DNA of 64,000 nucleotides from Sinorhizobium mexicanum (GTDB taxonomy: Bacteria > Pseudomonadota > Alphaproteobacteria > Rhizobiales > Rhizobiaceae). The notes beneath the pieces were generated by a model. It did not search any database, had not been told where the DNA came from, and saw nothing but the letters and a program-made list of their open reading frames with translations. A program made the translations under genes and the position numbers. The stretch covers positions 3,942,501-4,006,500 of the forward strand of contig NZ_CP041238.1 of the NCBI RefSeq assembly GCF_013488225.1. Reading direction: 5' to 3'. This document shows positions 26,746-36,681 of the stretch, one piece after another (the stretch's first letter is position 1; each line of letters starts with the position of its first letter).

Positions 26746-28671
26746 ATGCGGAGAGCGATGTCTCCAGCACGGTCGAGTATTGCGCACTGGAAGGCAGCAA
26801 CCGCGCTCGCAGTTGTCGCTTCGGCGCTGTTCGGCCCGTTTTCCATCGACCAGGCCCACGCCTTCAGGCTCTTCGGCATGCGCTTCTTCGAAAGCGACGA
26901 GGAAGAAGTCCAGGTCATCAACCCGGTCAACTACGCCCTGACATTCGAGGCCGGCACCGACGACAAGGAGCTGCGGGAGGCCATAGAGAACAGTTCGATG
27001 CTCTTCCAGGACCGGGAAAAGCCGGTCTCGGGCGATCTCGGCCTCGCGATCAAGGCACGCGACGACCGGGAGCGTATTCTCGCGGCCCTTTATGAGAAGG
27101 CCCGCTACGGCGGAACCGTAACCATTCTGGTCAACGGACAGAATATCGACAGCCTGCCACCCGATCCGTCCTTCCCCAAGGGCAAACCTGTGCCGGTTTC
27201 GGTCACGGTCATGCCCGGGCCGGCGTTTACGTTGGACTCGGTCAGATTCGAAGGTGATGCCGCCGGGCTCGACCCGGCCACTTACGATCTGAAGCGCGGC
27301 GCCCGCGCCGACTCGATATTGATAATCAAGGCGGGCGAGCAGATCGTGAACGATCTGAAGGAGCAGAGCCGCCCCCTGGCAAAGCTGACGGAGCGCAGCG
27401 TCGTCGCCGACCATGCCACGTCTACGGTCGACGTCACGATCAGCGCCGCCGGAGGACCGGTCGCGCCGGTCGGACAGCTCACGGTTACCGGCACGAAGAC
27501 CGTCGACGCGGATTTCGTCAGGGATTATTCCCGCCTCAACCACGGCCGCCCCTACTCGCCGGAAAATATCCGCAAGGCCGCCGAGCGCCTGCGCCAGTTG
27601 AACGTTTTTTCGAGCGTCACGATCAAGGAAGCCGATGCGCTGACACCCGACGGCGCGATCCCAATGAACATCGAGGTGTCCGAAGGCAAGCACCGCTATT
27701 TCGGCTTCGGCGGCCAGGTCTCGACCACCGACGGCCTCGGCGTGCAGGGCTATTGGGGCCATCGCAACCTCTTTGGCCGCGCAGAATCCGTGCGAATAGA
27801 AGGCTCGGTCAACCGCATCGGCGAGACCACGGACGTCGGCGGCCTCGACTATTCCGCCGGTATCCTGTTCGCGAAACCTGGCGCCTTCGGGCCCGCATCG
27901 ACCTTTACGGCAAGCCTCACGGCCAGCCTCGTCGACCCGGACGCCTACCGCGCAAAGATGATCACCGGGGCGGCCGGCGCGACATTCGAGCTTTCGCCGC
28001 AGGATACCTTCTCCGGCGGTGCGGAATTGAGCTGGGCCGACGTCGACGACGCTTTCGGCAAGAACTCCTACCTTACCGCCAGCATCCCGCTCGAATATGT
28101 CCGCGACACGCGCGACGACAAGTTGAACGCAACGGAAGGCTATCGAGCCCTGATCAACGCCAAACCGAGCTACGAGATCGAGGGGCAGACCTTCTTCAGT
28201 TCGTTCGAGGCCTCGGCTTCCGGCTTTTACGCGCTCGGCGACGAAAAGCGCTTCGTTCTTGCCGGCAAGCTCGGCGCGGGCGTGCTTGTCGGCGGCAACG
28301 AGCTTGTCGACATTCCGGCGCCTCGGCGCTTCTACCTCGGTGGCGGCGGGTCGGTGCGCGGCTATTCTTATCAGGAGATCAGCCCGCGCGACGAAAACAA
28401 CGATATCACGGGCGGCCGCTCCTATGTCAGCGCCTCGCTGGAAGCGCGCATCGCGATTACCGACACGATCGGCATCGTCCCCTTCCTCGACGCCGGTACC
28501 GTTTCGGAAAACACGACCCCCGATTTCTCCGATATCCGCGCCGGCGCCGGCATCGGCCTGCGCTATGCCACCCCTTTCGGACCGATCCGGTTGGATTTTG
28601 CGGTCCCACTCAACAAATATCCAGACGGGACCGACTACGGCATCTACGCCGGCATCGGCCAGTCCTTCTGA
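26746..28671 (+). CDS. tamA: Outer membrane assembly protein TamA (BamA family)
   Basis: A 641-residue secreted protein. The signal peptide ends near AHA|FRLFG at about residue 38. Two to three POTRA-like repeats follow (for example GQLTVTGTKTVDADFVRDYSRL), then a 16-strand Omp85 barrel with GHRNLFGRAESVRIEG and the lid-lock motif region YLGGGGSVRGYSYQEIS. The C-terminal strand ends in Phe (YAGIGQSF). With TamB it forms the translocation and assembly module that inserts autotransporters and moves phospholipid-linked material across the periplasm. tamB follows after 99 bases. The start could also be ATG 26758. Confidence 0.93.
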   Translation: MRRAMSPARSSIAHWKAATALAVVASALFGPFSIDQAHAFRLFGMRFFESDEEEVQVINPVNYALTFEAGTDDKELREAIENSSMLFQDREKPVSGDLGLAIKARDDRERILAALYEKARYGGTVTILVNGQNIDSLPPDPSFPKGKPVPVSVTVMPGPAFTLDSVRFEGDAAGLDPATYDLKRGARADSILIIKAGEQIVNDLKEQSRPLAKLTERSVVADHATSTVDVTISAAGGPVAPVGQLTVTGTKTVDADFVRDYSRLNHGRPYSPENIRKAAERLRQLNVFSSVTIKEADALTPDGAIPMNIEVSEGKHRYFGFGGQVSTTDGLGVQGYWGHRNLFGRAESVRIEGSVNRIGETTDVGGLDYSAGILFAKPGAFGPASTFTASLTASLVDPDAYRAKMITGAAGATFELSPQDTFSGGAELSWADVDDAFGKNSYLTASIPLEYVRDTRDDKLNATEGYRALINAKPSYEIEGQTFFSSFEASASGFYALGDEKRFVLAGKLGAGVLVGGNELVDIPAPRRFYLGGGGSVRGYSYQEISPRDENNDITGGRSYVSASLEARIAITDTIGIVPFLDAGTVSENTTPDFSDIRAGAGIGLRYATPFGPIRLDFAVPLNKYPDGTDYGIYAGIGQSF

Positions 28672-28770
28672 ATTGCGCCTGATTTCGTTGATAGTTCAGG
28701 CAGATATATTCCGCAGGCGACAAGGTCCCTAAGGATTCCGAAACGGCGTAAGTTGGTCTATGGGTAGGCT

Positions 28771-31700
28771 ATGAATCAGGTCATCCGCTTCCTTCGATCC
28801 GGGCTGCGCTTTTTCTTTGCCGGCCTTGGCACTCTTGTGGTCCTGCTCCTGCTCATCATCGCCTTTGTCGGCTTCACGACGCCCGGCGCGCGGCTCGTCG
28901 CCTGGGCAATCGAGAAATATGCCGCAACGCCCGACCAGATCGTCCGGATCTCGGATCCGAGCGCCCTGTTGACCGGCGATTTCAGGGCTGGCTCGATCAC
29001 GCTTTTCGATGGAAAGGGGATCTATGCGGAAATCCGCGACCTCTCGGTCAACTGGTCGCCAACCGAACTCCTGTCCATGCGGTTCGATGCGAGCCATATC
29101 TCGGCGGGTTCGGTCCGCGTCGAACGCACGCCCATTCCCTCGACCGAAACGAGGGAGGTACGCAGGAGTTTCGCACTGCCGGTCGAAGTGAAGATCGACG
29201 CCTTCGATCTCAAGGAGATCATGATCGGCAAAGCGATTGCCGGCGAGGATCAGTTCCTGACTGCGCGCGGCAAGGTCAACGCCACGAACTCGAGCATCGC
29301 CCTTGCCTTCGATGCCGCCGAGCGCGATCGCCCAGAGGCGCACGCCGTCGCGGACATCGTCTTCAATCCGGCCGGCAACCAGCTGAAACTGGAAGCGAAT
29401 GTCTCCGAACCGAAAGGCGGGCTGCTTGCCAAGATGCTCCGCTTGCCGGGCGAGCCGGCTGTCGGTATCACCTTGACCGGAGAAGGGCCGCTTTCCGATT
29501 GGGCGGGATCGGGCACCGCCTCGCTTGACGGCAACGAGATCCTCCGGCTCGACGGACGCCATGTGCAGGCCGGGGACGGCATGCACCGGCTGGCCGTCTC
29601 CGGTGGCGGAGCCTTCGCGTCACTCGCGCCAGCGATCTTCCAGCCACTGTTCGAGGGAACGACGAGCATTGACGTGACGGCCGCCTTCGACGGATCGAGC
29701 AAGGTGGAGATCGAGGCCGGCAAGCTTTCGACCGGTGCACTGACCCTCAACGCCTCTGGAACGGTCAACAGCAAGGGCGAGAACAACCTCCAGGCAAGCC
29801 TTGCAGGCACCAACGGCGCCATCGACTTCCGCTGGCCGCTGAGGGAAGGCGGGTTGCGCGCGCTGATCAACAGCGCCAATCTGTCGCTGATCGGCGACGG
29901 TCAATCGGCGATCCTCGACATCGCCGCCGATCTCCCTTCCGTCTCTCTACCGGAGGTGAGCTTTGGCGCCATTCGGCTTTCGGCGCAAAGCGACGCCTTC
30001 AATCTGCAAACGCAATCCGGGCCGCTGAAGACGACGGTCGACGTCGGCGAAAGCCGTTTTGCAAGCGCGGATCTGGACCGGGCGATCAAGGCGCCGATGA
30101 AGCTCGACGGAACGATCGCTGTCGGGCCGGAGAACATCCGCTTCGATCCGCTGACGATCGAAAGCGCAAGCGTCGGCGGCACCCTCACCGGCAACCTGAA
30201 CCGTGCCAATACGACGGTCGAGGTGGCCTTCAAGCTGTTCGCGGTGCCCGGTGTTCTGCCACCCGGCATCGCCGCAAAGTTCGATAATACGATTGCGGCA
30301 ACAGGGAGCCTCGCGACCGGTGAGGACGGCAGCGTCCGGCTGAGCGGGCTGGAAGTCAAATCCGGAACCCTGGATGCTTCGGGCACCGTGACGCTCGCCG
30401 ACCGCGCATTGACCGCGGATATCGCGGGCAATCTTCCCGATCTTGGCAAGCTTGTCGCCGACGCCCGCGGGGCGGCGGCGTTCCGTGCTTCGATCTCCGG
30501 TCCGCTCAACGAACTCGGCATCAAGGCGGAAATGACCTCCAGCGGTGCGACGCTGGCCGGCCGTACGCTGGAAGAACTCAGAATCAACGCCGATGCGACG
30601 GCGACGCCGAACAATCCTCGAGCCAAGCTGACCGCAACCGGAAGCCTCGGCGGCCAGGCGATTAATGCCGCGGCCGATGTGGTCTCCGAGAACGGCCGCA
30701 CCTCGATCCCGACGCTGGAGGCGACGATCGGCAACAACCGGCTGACCGGCGCACTCGATCTGACGCCCGACTTCAAGCCGGACGGCACGATCGACTTCAA
30801 CCTGCCCGATCTCGGCCTTCTGGCGGCGATGGCCGGCCAGACCGCGTCCGGCGATCTCGCCGGTACGGCAACAGTGCGCACCGTCAACGGCGTCACCTCG
30901 ATCGCGCTCAAGGCCAGCGGCGGTAGCATCAGCCGCGATGCGCTGACGATTGCCAGGCCCACCGCCGACATCAGCATCACCGATATCGCCAGGCTGGCGA
31001 TCCGGGGCAACATCGGTGCGGAAAGCCTCGGACAGGGGGAAAACCGCCTTTCGGGCCTCAATCTCGCCTTCGAGCAGCAGGCGGGACGGACCGGCTTCTC
31101 GATCGACGCTGCCTATGACGGCGCGGCGGTCGCGGCGACGGGCGACCTCGTAAGCAATGCCGGGCGCACGGAAATCCGCCTGGCGTCCTTCTCGGCAACG
31201 CCGAAGAAGGTCCCGCTGCAGCTTGCCGCGCCGACGACGATCGCGATCGAGAACGGCATCGTTCGCCTCGGCGACCTCACCATCCTTGCGTCGGACGGCA
31301 CGATTGTCGTCGCGGGCACCGCCGGCGAGCAACTCGACATTTCGGCGCAAATCAACGCGCTGCCGGCCACCCTGATCAACACTTTCGCCCCGACGCTTGG
31401 CGCCGAGGGCGCAATCGGCGGCACGGTCGATGTCAGCGGGGCGGCAGCAGCGCCGGTGGTCGGGTATGACCTCGTCTGGAACGGCGCATCGATTGCGTCG
31501 GTTCGCTCCGCCGGCATCGTCGCGCAGGACGTCACCGCGAAAGGCACGATCACGGTTGCCGAAGGCGACGTCCGCTTCGATCCGCTGACGATCGAAAGCG
31601 GCGCCTTCCGTGGCAACGTCACCGGCCGCCTGGACCGGGCGAATGCGACCACCGAGGTGGCCTTCAAGCTCTTTGCAGAACCGCATCTGCTACCCCCCAA

Positions 31701-34700
31701 CCTCGCGGCGAAATTCGACCGGACGATTGCGGTTTCCGGTAACGTCGCAACCGGCGAAGGCGGCAGCGTCAGGCTGAGCGCACTCGAACTCACCTCGGGC
31801 ACCATCGACGCCCGCGGCACCGCCGCCCTTGCCGAAGGCGCCCTGACGGCGGCAATCGAAGGCACGCTGCCCAACCTCGGCAAGCTGCTTGCGGACGCAC
31901 AGGGTACAGCCGCGTTCAGCGCCGACATCTCCGGTCCGCTCAACGAGCTCGGCATCAAGGCGGAAATGACCTCCAGCGGTGCGACGCTGGCCGGCCGTAC
32001 GCTGGAAGAACTCAGAATCAACGCCGATGCGACGGCGACGCCGAACAATCCTCGAGCCAAGCTGACCGCAACCGGAAGCCTCGGCGGCCAGGCGATCAAT
32101 GCCAGGGCCGATGTGGTCTCCGAGAACGGCCGCACCTCGATCCCGACGCTGGAGGCGACGATCGGCAACAACCGGCTGACCGGCGCACTCGATCTGACGC
32201 CCGACTTCAAGCCGGACGGCACGATCGACTTCAACCTGCCCGATCTCGGCCTTCTGGCGGCGATGGCCGGCCAGACCGCGTCCGGCGATCTCGCCGGTAC
32301 GGCAACAGTGCGCACCGTCAACGGCGTCACCTCGATCGCGCTCAAGGCCAGCGGCGGTAGCATCAGCCGCGATGCGCTGACGATTGCCAGGCCCACCGCC
32401 GACATCAGCATCACCGATATCGCCAGGCTGGCGATCCGGGGCAACATCGGTGCGGAAAGCCTCGGACAGGGGGAAAACCGCCTTTCGGGCCTCAATCTCG
32501 CCTTCGAGCAGCAGGCGGGACGGACCGGCTTCTCGATCGACGCTGCCTATGACGGCGCGGCGGTCGCGGCGACGGGCGACCTCGTAAGCAATGCCGGGCG
32601 CACGGAAATCCGCCTGGCGTCCTTCTCGGCAACGCCGAAGAAGGTCCCGCTGCAGCTTGCCGCGCCGACGACGATCGCGATCGAGAACGGCATCGTTCGC
32701 CTCGGCGACCTCACCATCCTTGCGTCGGACGGCACGATTGTCGTCGCGGGCACCGCCGGCGAGCAACTCGACATTTCGGCGCAAATCAACGCGCTGCCGG
32801 CCACCCTGATCAACACTTTCGCCCCGACGCTTGGCGCCGAGGGCGCAATCGGCGGCACGGTCGATGTCAGCGGGGCGGCAGCAGCGCCGGTGGTCGGGTA
32901 TGACCTCGTCTGGAACGGCGCATCGATTGCGTCGGTTCGCTCCGCCGGCATCGTCGCGCAGGACGTCACCGCGAAAGGCACGATCACGGTTGCCGAAGGC
33001 GACGTCCGCTTCGATCCGCTGACGATCGAAAGCGGCGCCTTCCGTGGCAACGTCACCGGCCGCCTGGACCGGGCGAATGCGACCACCGAGGTGGCCTTCA
33101 AGCTCTTTGCAGAACCGCATCTGCTACCCCCCAACCTCGCGGCGAAATTCGACCGGACGATTGCGGTTTCCGGTAACGTCGCAACCGGCGAAGGCGGCAG
33201 CGTCAGGCTGAGCGCACTCGAACTCACCTCGGGCACCATCGACGCCCGCGGCACCGCCGCCCTTGCCGAAGGAGCCCTGACGGCGGCAATCGAAGGCACG
33301 TTGCCCAACCTCGGCAAGCTGCTTGCGGACGCACAGGGTACAGCCGCGTTCAGCGCCGACATCTCCGGTCCGCTCAACGAGCTCGGCATCAAGGCGGAAA
33401 TGACCTCCAGCGGTGCGACGCTGGCCGGCCGCGCGTTGACGGACTTGATGATCAATGCCGACGTGACAGCCAAGCCCGGCAGCCCGCAGGCGAAACTGAC
33501 CGCAACCGGCGCGCTCGGCGGCCAGGCGATCAATATCCGGACCGATGTGGTGTCCGAGAACGGCCGCACCTCGATCCCGACGCTGGAGGCGACGATCGGC
33601 GACAACCGGCTGACCGGCGCCCTCAATCTCACGCCTGACTTCAAGCCGGACGGAACAATTGATTTCAACCTGCCCGATCTCGGCCTGCTGGCCGCGATGG
33701 CCGGCCAGACCGCATCCGGCGACCTCGCCGGTACGGCAACAGTGCGCACCGTCAACGGCGTCACCTCGGTGTCAGTCAAGGCAAGCGGCAGCGGCATCAA
33801 ACGCGACGCCCTGACGATCGCAAGGCCTGTTGCCGACATCAGCATCGCCGATGTTGCCGCGCTCGCGATCAGGGGCAGCGTCCGGGCGGACAGCATCGCG
33901 CAGGGCGCAAATCGTGTTTCGGGCCTCAATCTGACTTTCGAACAGCAGGGTGGCAGGACGGGTTTTTCGATCGACGGAAACTATGACGGTAGCCCGCTCG
34001 CGGCGAAGGGTGATCTTTCGAGCGCTGCAGGCCGTACGGAAATCCGCCTCGCCTCCTTGTCGGCGACGCCGAGACAAATTCCGTTGAGGCTAGCCAAGCC
34101 CACCGTCGTGGCGATCGACAACGGCTTCGTGCGTCTCAACGACATTGTCATTCAGGCGTCAAGGGGTACCATCACGGTCACCGGCACAGCAGGGCAAAGG
34201 CTCGATATCTCGGCGCGACTGAACGCGTTGCCTGCTGCGCTGATCAACACCTTCGCGCCCACCCTTGGCGCGGAAGGCACGATCGCCGGAACAGTCGACA
34301 TCGACGGCAGACCGGCCGCTCCGGTGGTCGCATACGATCTCAGATGGAGCGGTGCGTCCGTGGCGGCAGTGCGTTCCGCCGGGGTCGGCGCTGTCGACAT
34401 CTCCGCGAACGGCAGGCTCGTCAACAATCGCGTCACGCTCGACACAGAGCTGTCCGGTGCTTCCGGCCTTTCCCTCCGGGGCGGCGGTACGGTGGAACTC
34501 GGTGGTACGATGCCGCTTTCGATGAGATTTTCGGGCAACGTGCCGTTCGCGCTGCTTGCCAATATGATGGCGCAAAACGGCTTCACGCTCACCGGTTCCG
34601 CGACAGTCGATCTTTCCCTTTCCGGTTCCGCAAGGGCGCCGCAGATCAACGGAACGATCAGGACGGCAGGCGGCAGGCTGGTCGACGTCCGTCGCAACCT

Positions 34701-35814
34701 CGCTCTCAACGACCTGACCGCAAACGTCACGCTCGACGGCAGGCAGGCAACCATTTCGAGGCTTTCCGCCAATCTCGCCACCGGCGGCTCGATCGAGGCA
34801 AGCGGAACGATCGGGATTGCGGCCGGCTCGAATTTTCCGGCGGATTTGAGAATTCGCCTGAACAATGCGAGCTATGTCGACGGCACGCTCTTTACCGCAA
34901 ATCTTACCGGCGATCTGACGCTTAGGGGCCCGCTCGTGGCGACGCCGGTGCTCGGCGGAAGGCTGACGATCCGCCGCGCGGCAATCACCGTTCCGGAGAA
35001 ACTGCCAACGTCGCTCACTGCGATCGACATCACGCACAGGAACGCCCCGGCCAAGGTGCAGCAGATGGCAAGGACCCTGCACAGGAACACCTCCGCAGGG
35101 GCCAACGCCAGTGGTGTCATTGCCTTCGATCTTGTTGTCAGCGCTCCCGGACAGTTTTTCGTGCGCGGGCGCGGCATCGACGCAGAGCTCGGCGGCGAGC
35201 TGACAATCCGCGGCACCGCCGTGCAGCCGATCGTTTCCGGCGGCTTCGACATGCGGCGCGGGCGGCTCGAAATTCTCGGCAAGCGCCTCACCTTTACGCG
35301 AGGGCGGATCGGTTTCGGCGGCGACCTGATTCCGACGCTCGACCTCGACGCCACGTCGAGCGCCGGTTCGACGACCATCACCGTCAACGTCTCGGGCCTC
35401 GCCAACAATCCGCAGGTGACGTTCTCGTCCTCGCCGGCGCTGCCCCAGGACGAAATACTGGCGCGCCTCATCTTCAACCGGTCGCTCAACAACCTGTCGG
35501 CATTCCAGATCGCCCAACTCGCGTCGGCCGTCAGTCAGCTTGCCGGCGGCGGCTCGACCTCGCTACTCGACGGCTTGCGCAACAAGCTTGGCGTCGACGA
35601 TCTTGATGTGACGACCGACGAGAGTGGCGGCACCCAGGTGCGCGCCGGCAAGTACCTGAACGACCGGACCTATCTCGAATTGCAACAGGGCTCGGGCGCC
35701 AGCGCCGGCAAGGCCGTGATCAATCTCGATGTCGGCAGAGGCGTCAAGCTGAGAGGTGAAGCGGGCGGAGACGGATCGGCAGCAGGCGGCGTCTTCTTCG
35801 AGAGGGAGTATTAG
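28771..35814 (+). CDS. tamB: TamB-type translocation/assembly protein with internal duplication
   Basis: A 2,347-residue AsmA-like protein, far longer than enterobacterial TamB (about 1,260). The N-terminal anchor is at about residues 12-35 (FFFAGLGTLVVLLLLIIAFVG), followed by repetitive beta-sheet that forms the hydrophobic groove spanning the periplasm. The conserved C-terminal domain includes RRGRLEILGKRLTFTRGRI and LPQDEILARLIFNRSL. Residues 577-1054 and 1055-1532 are an almost exact tandem duplication (478 residues, one residue difference seen), and residues from about 1533 form a third, diverged copy. tamA lies directly upstream. Confidence 0.93.
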   Translation: MNQVIRFLRSGLRFFFAGLGTLVVLLLLIIAFVGFTTPGARLVAWAIEKYAATPDQIVRISDPSALLTGDFRAGSITLFDGKGIYAEIRDLSVNWSPTELLSMRFDASHISAGSVRVERTPIPSTETREVRRSFALPVEVKIDAFDLKEIMIGKAIAGEDQFLTARGKVNATNSSIALAFDAAERDRPEAHAVADIVFNPAGNQLKLEANVSEPKGGLLAKMLRLPGEPAVGITLTGEGPLSDWAGSGTASLDGNEILRLDGRHVQAGDGMHRLAVSGGGAFASLAPAIFQPLFEGTTSIDVTAAFDGSSKVEIEAGKLSTGALTLNASGTVNSKGENNLQASLAGTNGAIDFRWPLREGGLRALINSANLSLIGDGQSAILDIAADLPSVSLPEVSFGAIRLSAQSDAFNLQTQSGPLKTTVDVGESRFASADLDRAIKAPMKLDGTIAVGPENIRFDPLTIESASVGGTLTGNLNRANTTVEVAFKLFAVPGVLPPGIAAKFDNTIAATGSLATGEDGSVRLSGLEVKSGTLDASGTVTLADRALTADIAGNLPDLGKLVADARGAAAFRASISGPLNELGIKAEMTSSGATLAGRTLEELRINADATATPNNPRAKLTATGSLGGQAINAAADVVSENGRTSIPTLEATIGNNRLTGALDLTPDFKPDGTIDFNLPDLGLLAAMAGQTASGDLAGTATVRTVNGVTSIALKASGGSISRDALTIARPTADISITDIARLAIRGNIGAESLGQGENRLSGLNLAFEQQAGRTGFSIDAAYDGAAVAATGDLVSNAGRTEIRLASFSATPKKVPLQLAAPTTIAIENGIVRLGDLTILASDGTIVVAGTAGEQLDISAQINALPATLINTFAPTLGAEGAIGGTVDVSGAAAAPVVGYDLVWNGASIASVRSAGIVAQDVTAKGTITVAEGDVRFDPLTIESGAFRGNVTGRLDRANATTEVAFKLFAEPHLLPPNLAAKFDRTIAVSGNVATGEGGSVRLSALELTSGTIDARGTAALAEGALTAAIEGTLPNLGKLLADAQGTAAFSADISGPLNELGIKAEMTSSGATLAGRTLEELRINADATATPNNPRAKLTATGSLGGQAINARADVVSENGRTSIPTLEATIGNNRLTGALDLTPDFKPDGTIDFNLPDLGLLAAMAGQTASGDLAGTATVRTVNGVTSIALKASGGSISRDALTIARPTADISITDIARLAIRGNIGAESLGQGENRLSGLNLAFEQQAGRTGFSIDAAYDGAAVAATGDLVSNAGRTEIRLASFSATPKKVPLQLAAPTTIAIENGIVRLGDLTILASDGTIVVAGTAGEQLDISAQINALPATLINTFAPTLGAEGAIGGTVDVSGAAAAPVVGYDLVWNGASIASVRSAGIVAQDVTAKGTITVAEGDVRFDPLTIESGAFRGNVTGRLDRANATTEVAFKLFAEPHLLPPNLAAKFDRTIAVSGNVATGEGGSVRLSALELTSGTIDARGTAALAEGALTAAIEGTLPNLGKLLADAQGTAAFSADISGPLNELGIKAEMTSSGATLAGRALTDLMINADVTAKPGSPQAKLTATGALGGQAINIRTDVVSENGRTSIPTLEATIGDNRLTGALNLTPDFKPDGTIDFNLPDLGLLAAMAGQTASGDLAGTATVRTVNGVTSVSVKASGSGIKRDALTIARPVADISIADVAALAIRGSVRADSIAQGANRVSGLNLTFEQQGGRTGFSIDGNYDGSPLAAKGDLSSAAGRTEIRLASLSATPRQIPLRLAKPTVVAIDNGFVRLNDIVIQASRGTITVTGTAGQRLDISARLNALPAALINTFAPTLGAEGTIAGTVDIDGRPAAPVVAYDLRWSGASVAAVRSAGVGAVDISANGRLVNNRVTLDTELSGASGLSLRGGGTVELGGTMPLSMRFSGNVPFALLANMMAQNGFTLTGSATVDLSLSGSARAPQINGTIRTAGGRLVDVRRNLALNDLTANVTLDGRQATISRLSANLATGGSIEASGTIGIAAGSNFPADLRIRLNNASYVDGTLFTANLTGDLTLRGPLVATPVLGGRLTIRRAAITVPEKLPTSLTAIDITHRNAPAKVQQMARTLHRNTSAGANASGVIAFDLVVSAPGQFFVRGRGIDAELGGELTIRGTAVQPIVSGGFDMRRGRLEILGKRLTFTRGRIGFGGDLIPTLDLDATSSAGSTTITVNVSGLANNPQVTFSSSPALPQDEILARLIFNRSLNNLSAFQIAQLASAVSQLAGGGSTSLLDGLRNKLGVDDLDVTTDESGGTQVRAGKYLNDRTYLELQQGSGASAGKAVINLDVGRGVKLRGEAGGDGSAAGGVFFEREY
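30499..31932. repeat. tamB internal tandem repeat, copy 1 (1,434 bp)
   Basis: This segment is repeated directly at 31933-33366. By eye the copies differ at about six positions, including 30518 region (GAACTC/GAGCTC), the codon pair near 30663-30670, and two near the right end. The unit length is a multiple of three, so the reading frame is kept. Boundaries are approximate within a few bases because flanking sequence is also related. Confidence 0.93.
31933..33366. repeat. tamB internal tandem repeat, copy 2 (1,434 bp)
   Basis: Nearly identical to 30499-31932. The following sequence, from 33367, begins as a third copy (same GGTCCGCTCAACGAGCTCGG start) but diverges after about 65 bases into a clearly older relative. 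Confidence 0.93.
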
Positions 35815-35861
35815 AGCAATTCCAGGAAAAGTGTGTAGCGGTTTTCCGTCCGGAATTGCGT
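35814..35861. repeat. Dispersed palindromic repeat (GCAATTCC family), copy 2
   Basis: GCAATTCC and GGAATTGC arms with inner GGAAAA / TTTTCC form a hairpin directly after the tamB stop. It matches the repeat between dxr and hemA. Confidence 0.8.
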
Positions 35862-35874
35862 AGTTTCAACGAGT

Positions 35875-35913
35875 TAGATCATTCAGTGTTTCAATGAAAC
35901 AATGAATGATCTA
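35875..35913. repeat. 39-bp near-perfect palindrome downstream of tamB
   Basis: TAGATCATTCA and TGAATGATCTA (11-bp arms) enclose TGTTTCA-A-TGAAACA, with one mismatched G/A pair. It is AT-rich, unlike its surroundings, and directly follows the GCAATTCC repeat. It could act as a processing or termination hairpin for tamB, although no T-run follows. Confidence 0.8.
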
Positions 35914-35981
35914 GCCGGGCCTTCGTGTTACCCTCGCTTCCGGACCGAACAGCGGGGTGGCAGCTTGCGGCAAGGCGCGCA

Positions 35982-36458
35982 TCAAGCAGCGTTTCGATCG
36001 ACGCCGAACGCGTCCAATACCTCGCTCTCGTCAATGGCGGTGAACAGCGCCCAGATGTGCCCGAACGGATCGATGAGGGCGCCGACCCGATCTCCCGTCG
36101 GCAGCGTTTCGGCGGCATTGCGCAGGCTCGCGCCAGAACCGATCGCCCGCCCCAGCACCCGATCCACATCGTCGACATGGAGCTCGAGGATGGCCGCGGT
36201 CGTGCCGAGCGCATGTGGCGACCGCGGTCCGCCAAGCCCCGGCTCGGCATCCCGGCGCGGATTGGCGCCAGCGACGCGGAAGACGGAATCGCCGATGCAA
36301 AGGTCGGCGCTCGTCAGGATGCCACTCCATTCATGGCGCTGCAGAAGGTCGGCGCCGAAGACGTCACGATAGAACGCGATTGCTCGCTCCTCGTCTCCAT
36401 GCCTGACGAACAGCTTTATGCAAATCTGCCGTGCCCGGCCGCCATTGTACATGGCCAT
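35982..36458 (-). CDS. VOC-superfamily protein (glyoxalase / PhnB-like)
   Basis: A 158-residue protein from ATG 36458, which has GGGAGG five bases upstream. Residues 7-140 have the paired beta-alpha-beta-beta-beta modules of the vicinal oxygen chelate fold: IKLFVRHGDEERAIAFYRDVFGA near the N-terminus and LIDPFGHIWALF at the C-terminus. Members act as dioxygenases, isomerases or antibiotic-binding proteins; the exact function cannot be told. It stands alone, with a degraded RIME copy just upstream and a LexA-type box about 230 bases upstream. Confidence 0.8.
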   Translation of the reverse strand: MAMYNGGRARQICIKLFVRHGDEERAIAFYRDVFGADLLQRHEWSGILTSADLCIGDSVFRVAGANPRRDAEPGLGGPRSPHALGTTAAILELHVDDVDRVLGRAIGSGASLRNAAETLPTGDRVGALIDPFGHIWALFTAIDESEVLDAFGVDRNAA

Positions 36459-36500
36459 GACAACCTCCCAAGGATCGCGATCAACGTGATCGTCTGCACC

Positions 36501-36596
36501 GCATGATTCCTCAAATCGGAATCGACTTGAGGAATCATGCAGCAATTCAACGTGGTCCGGTGACCTTTACGCATCTCAAAAGACGCGCGGCGTAGT
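36501..36596. repeat. RIME1-like intergenic element, copy 3 (diverged)
   Basis: The first palindrome (GCATGATTCCTCAA ... TTGAGGAATCATGC, 36501-36540) is intact but has its own sequence. The second palindrome is degraded and ends in AGACGCGCGGCGTAG. It sits just upstream of the VOC gene, possibly in its 5' leader. Confidence 0.7.
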
Positions 36597-36681
36597 GAAC
36601 GAGAACGGATGCGGGCGGACGCCGCGCACTTTCCTCATGCCTCTCATTTTCGCTGAGGTGAAACACTTTACAGAGGAATCG

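Noticed and set aside
29901..34077. Long open frames antisense to tamB, several over 400 codons
   Set aside because: They mirror the high-GC, repeat-rich tamB frame, carry no recognisable domain and duplicate exactly with the 1,434-bp unit.
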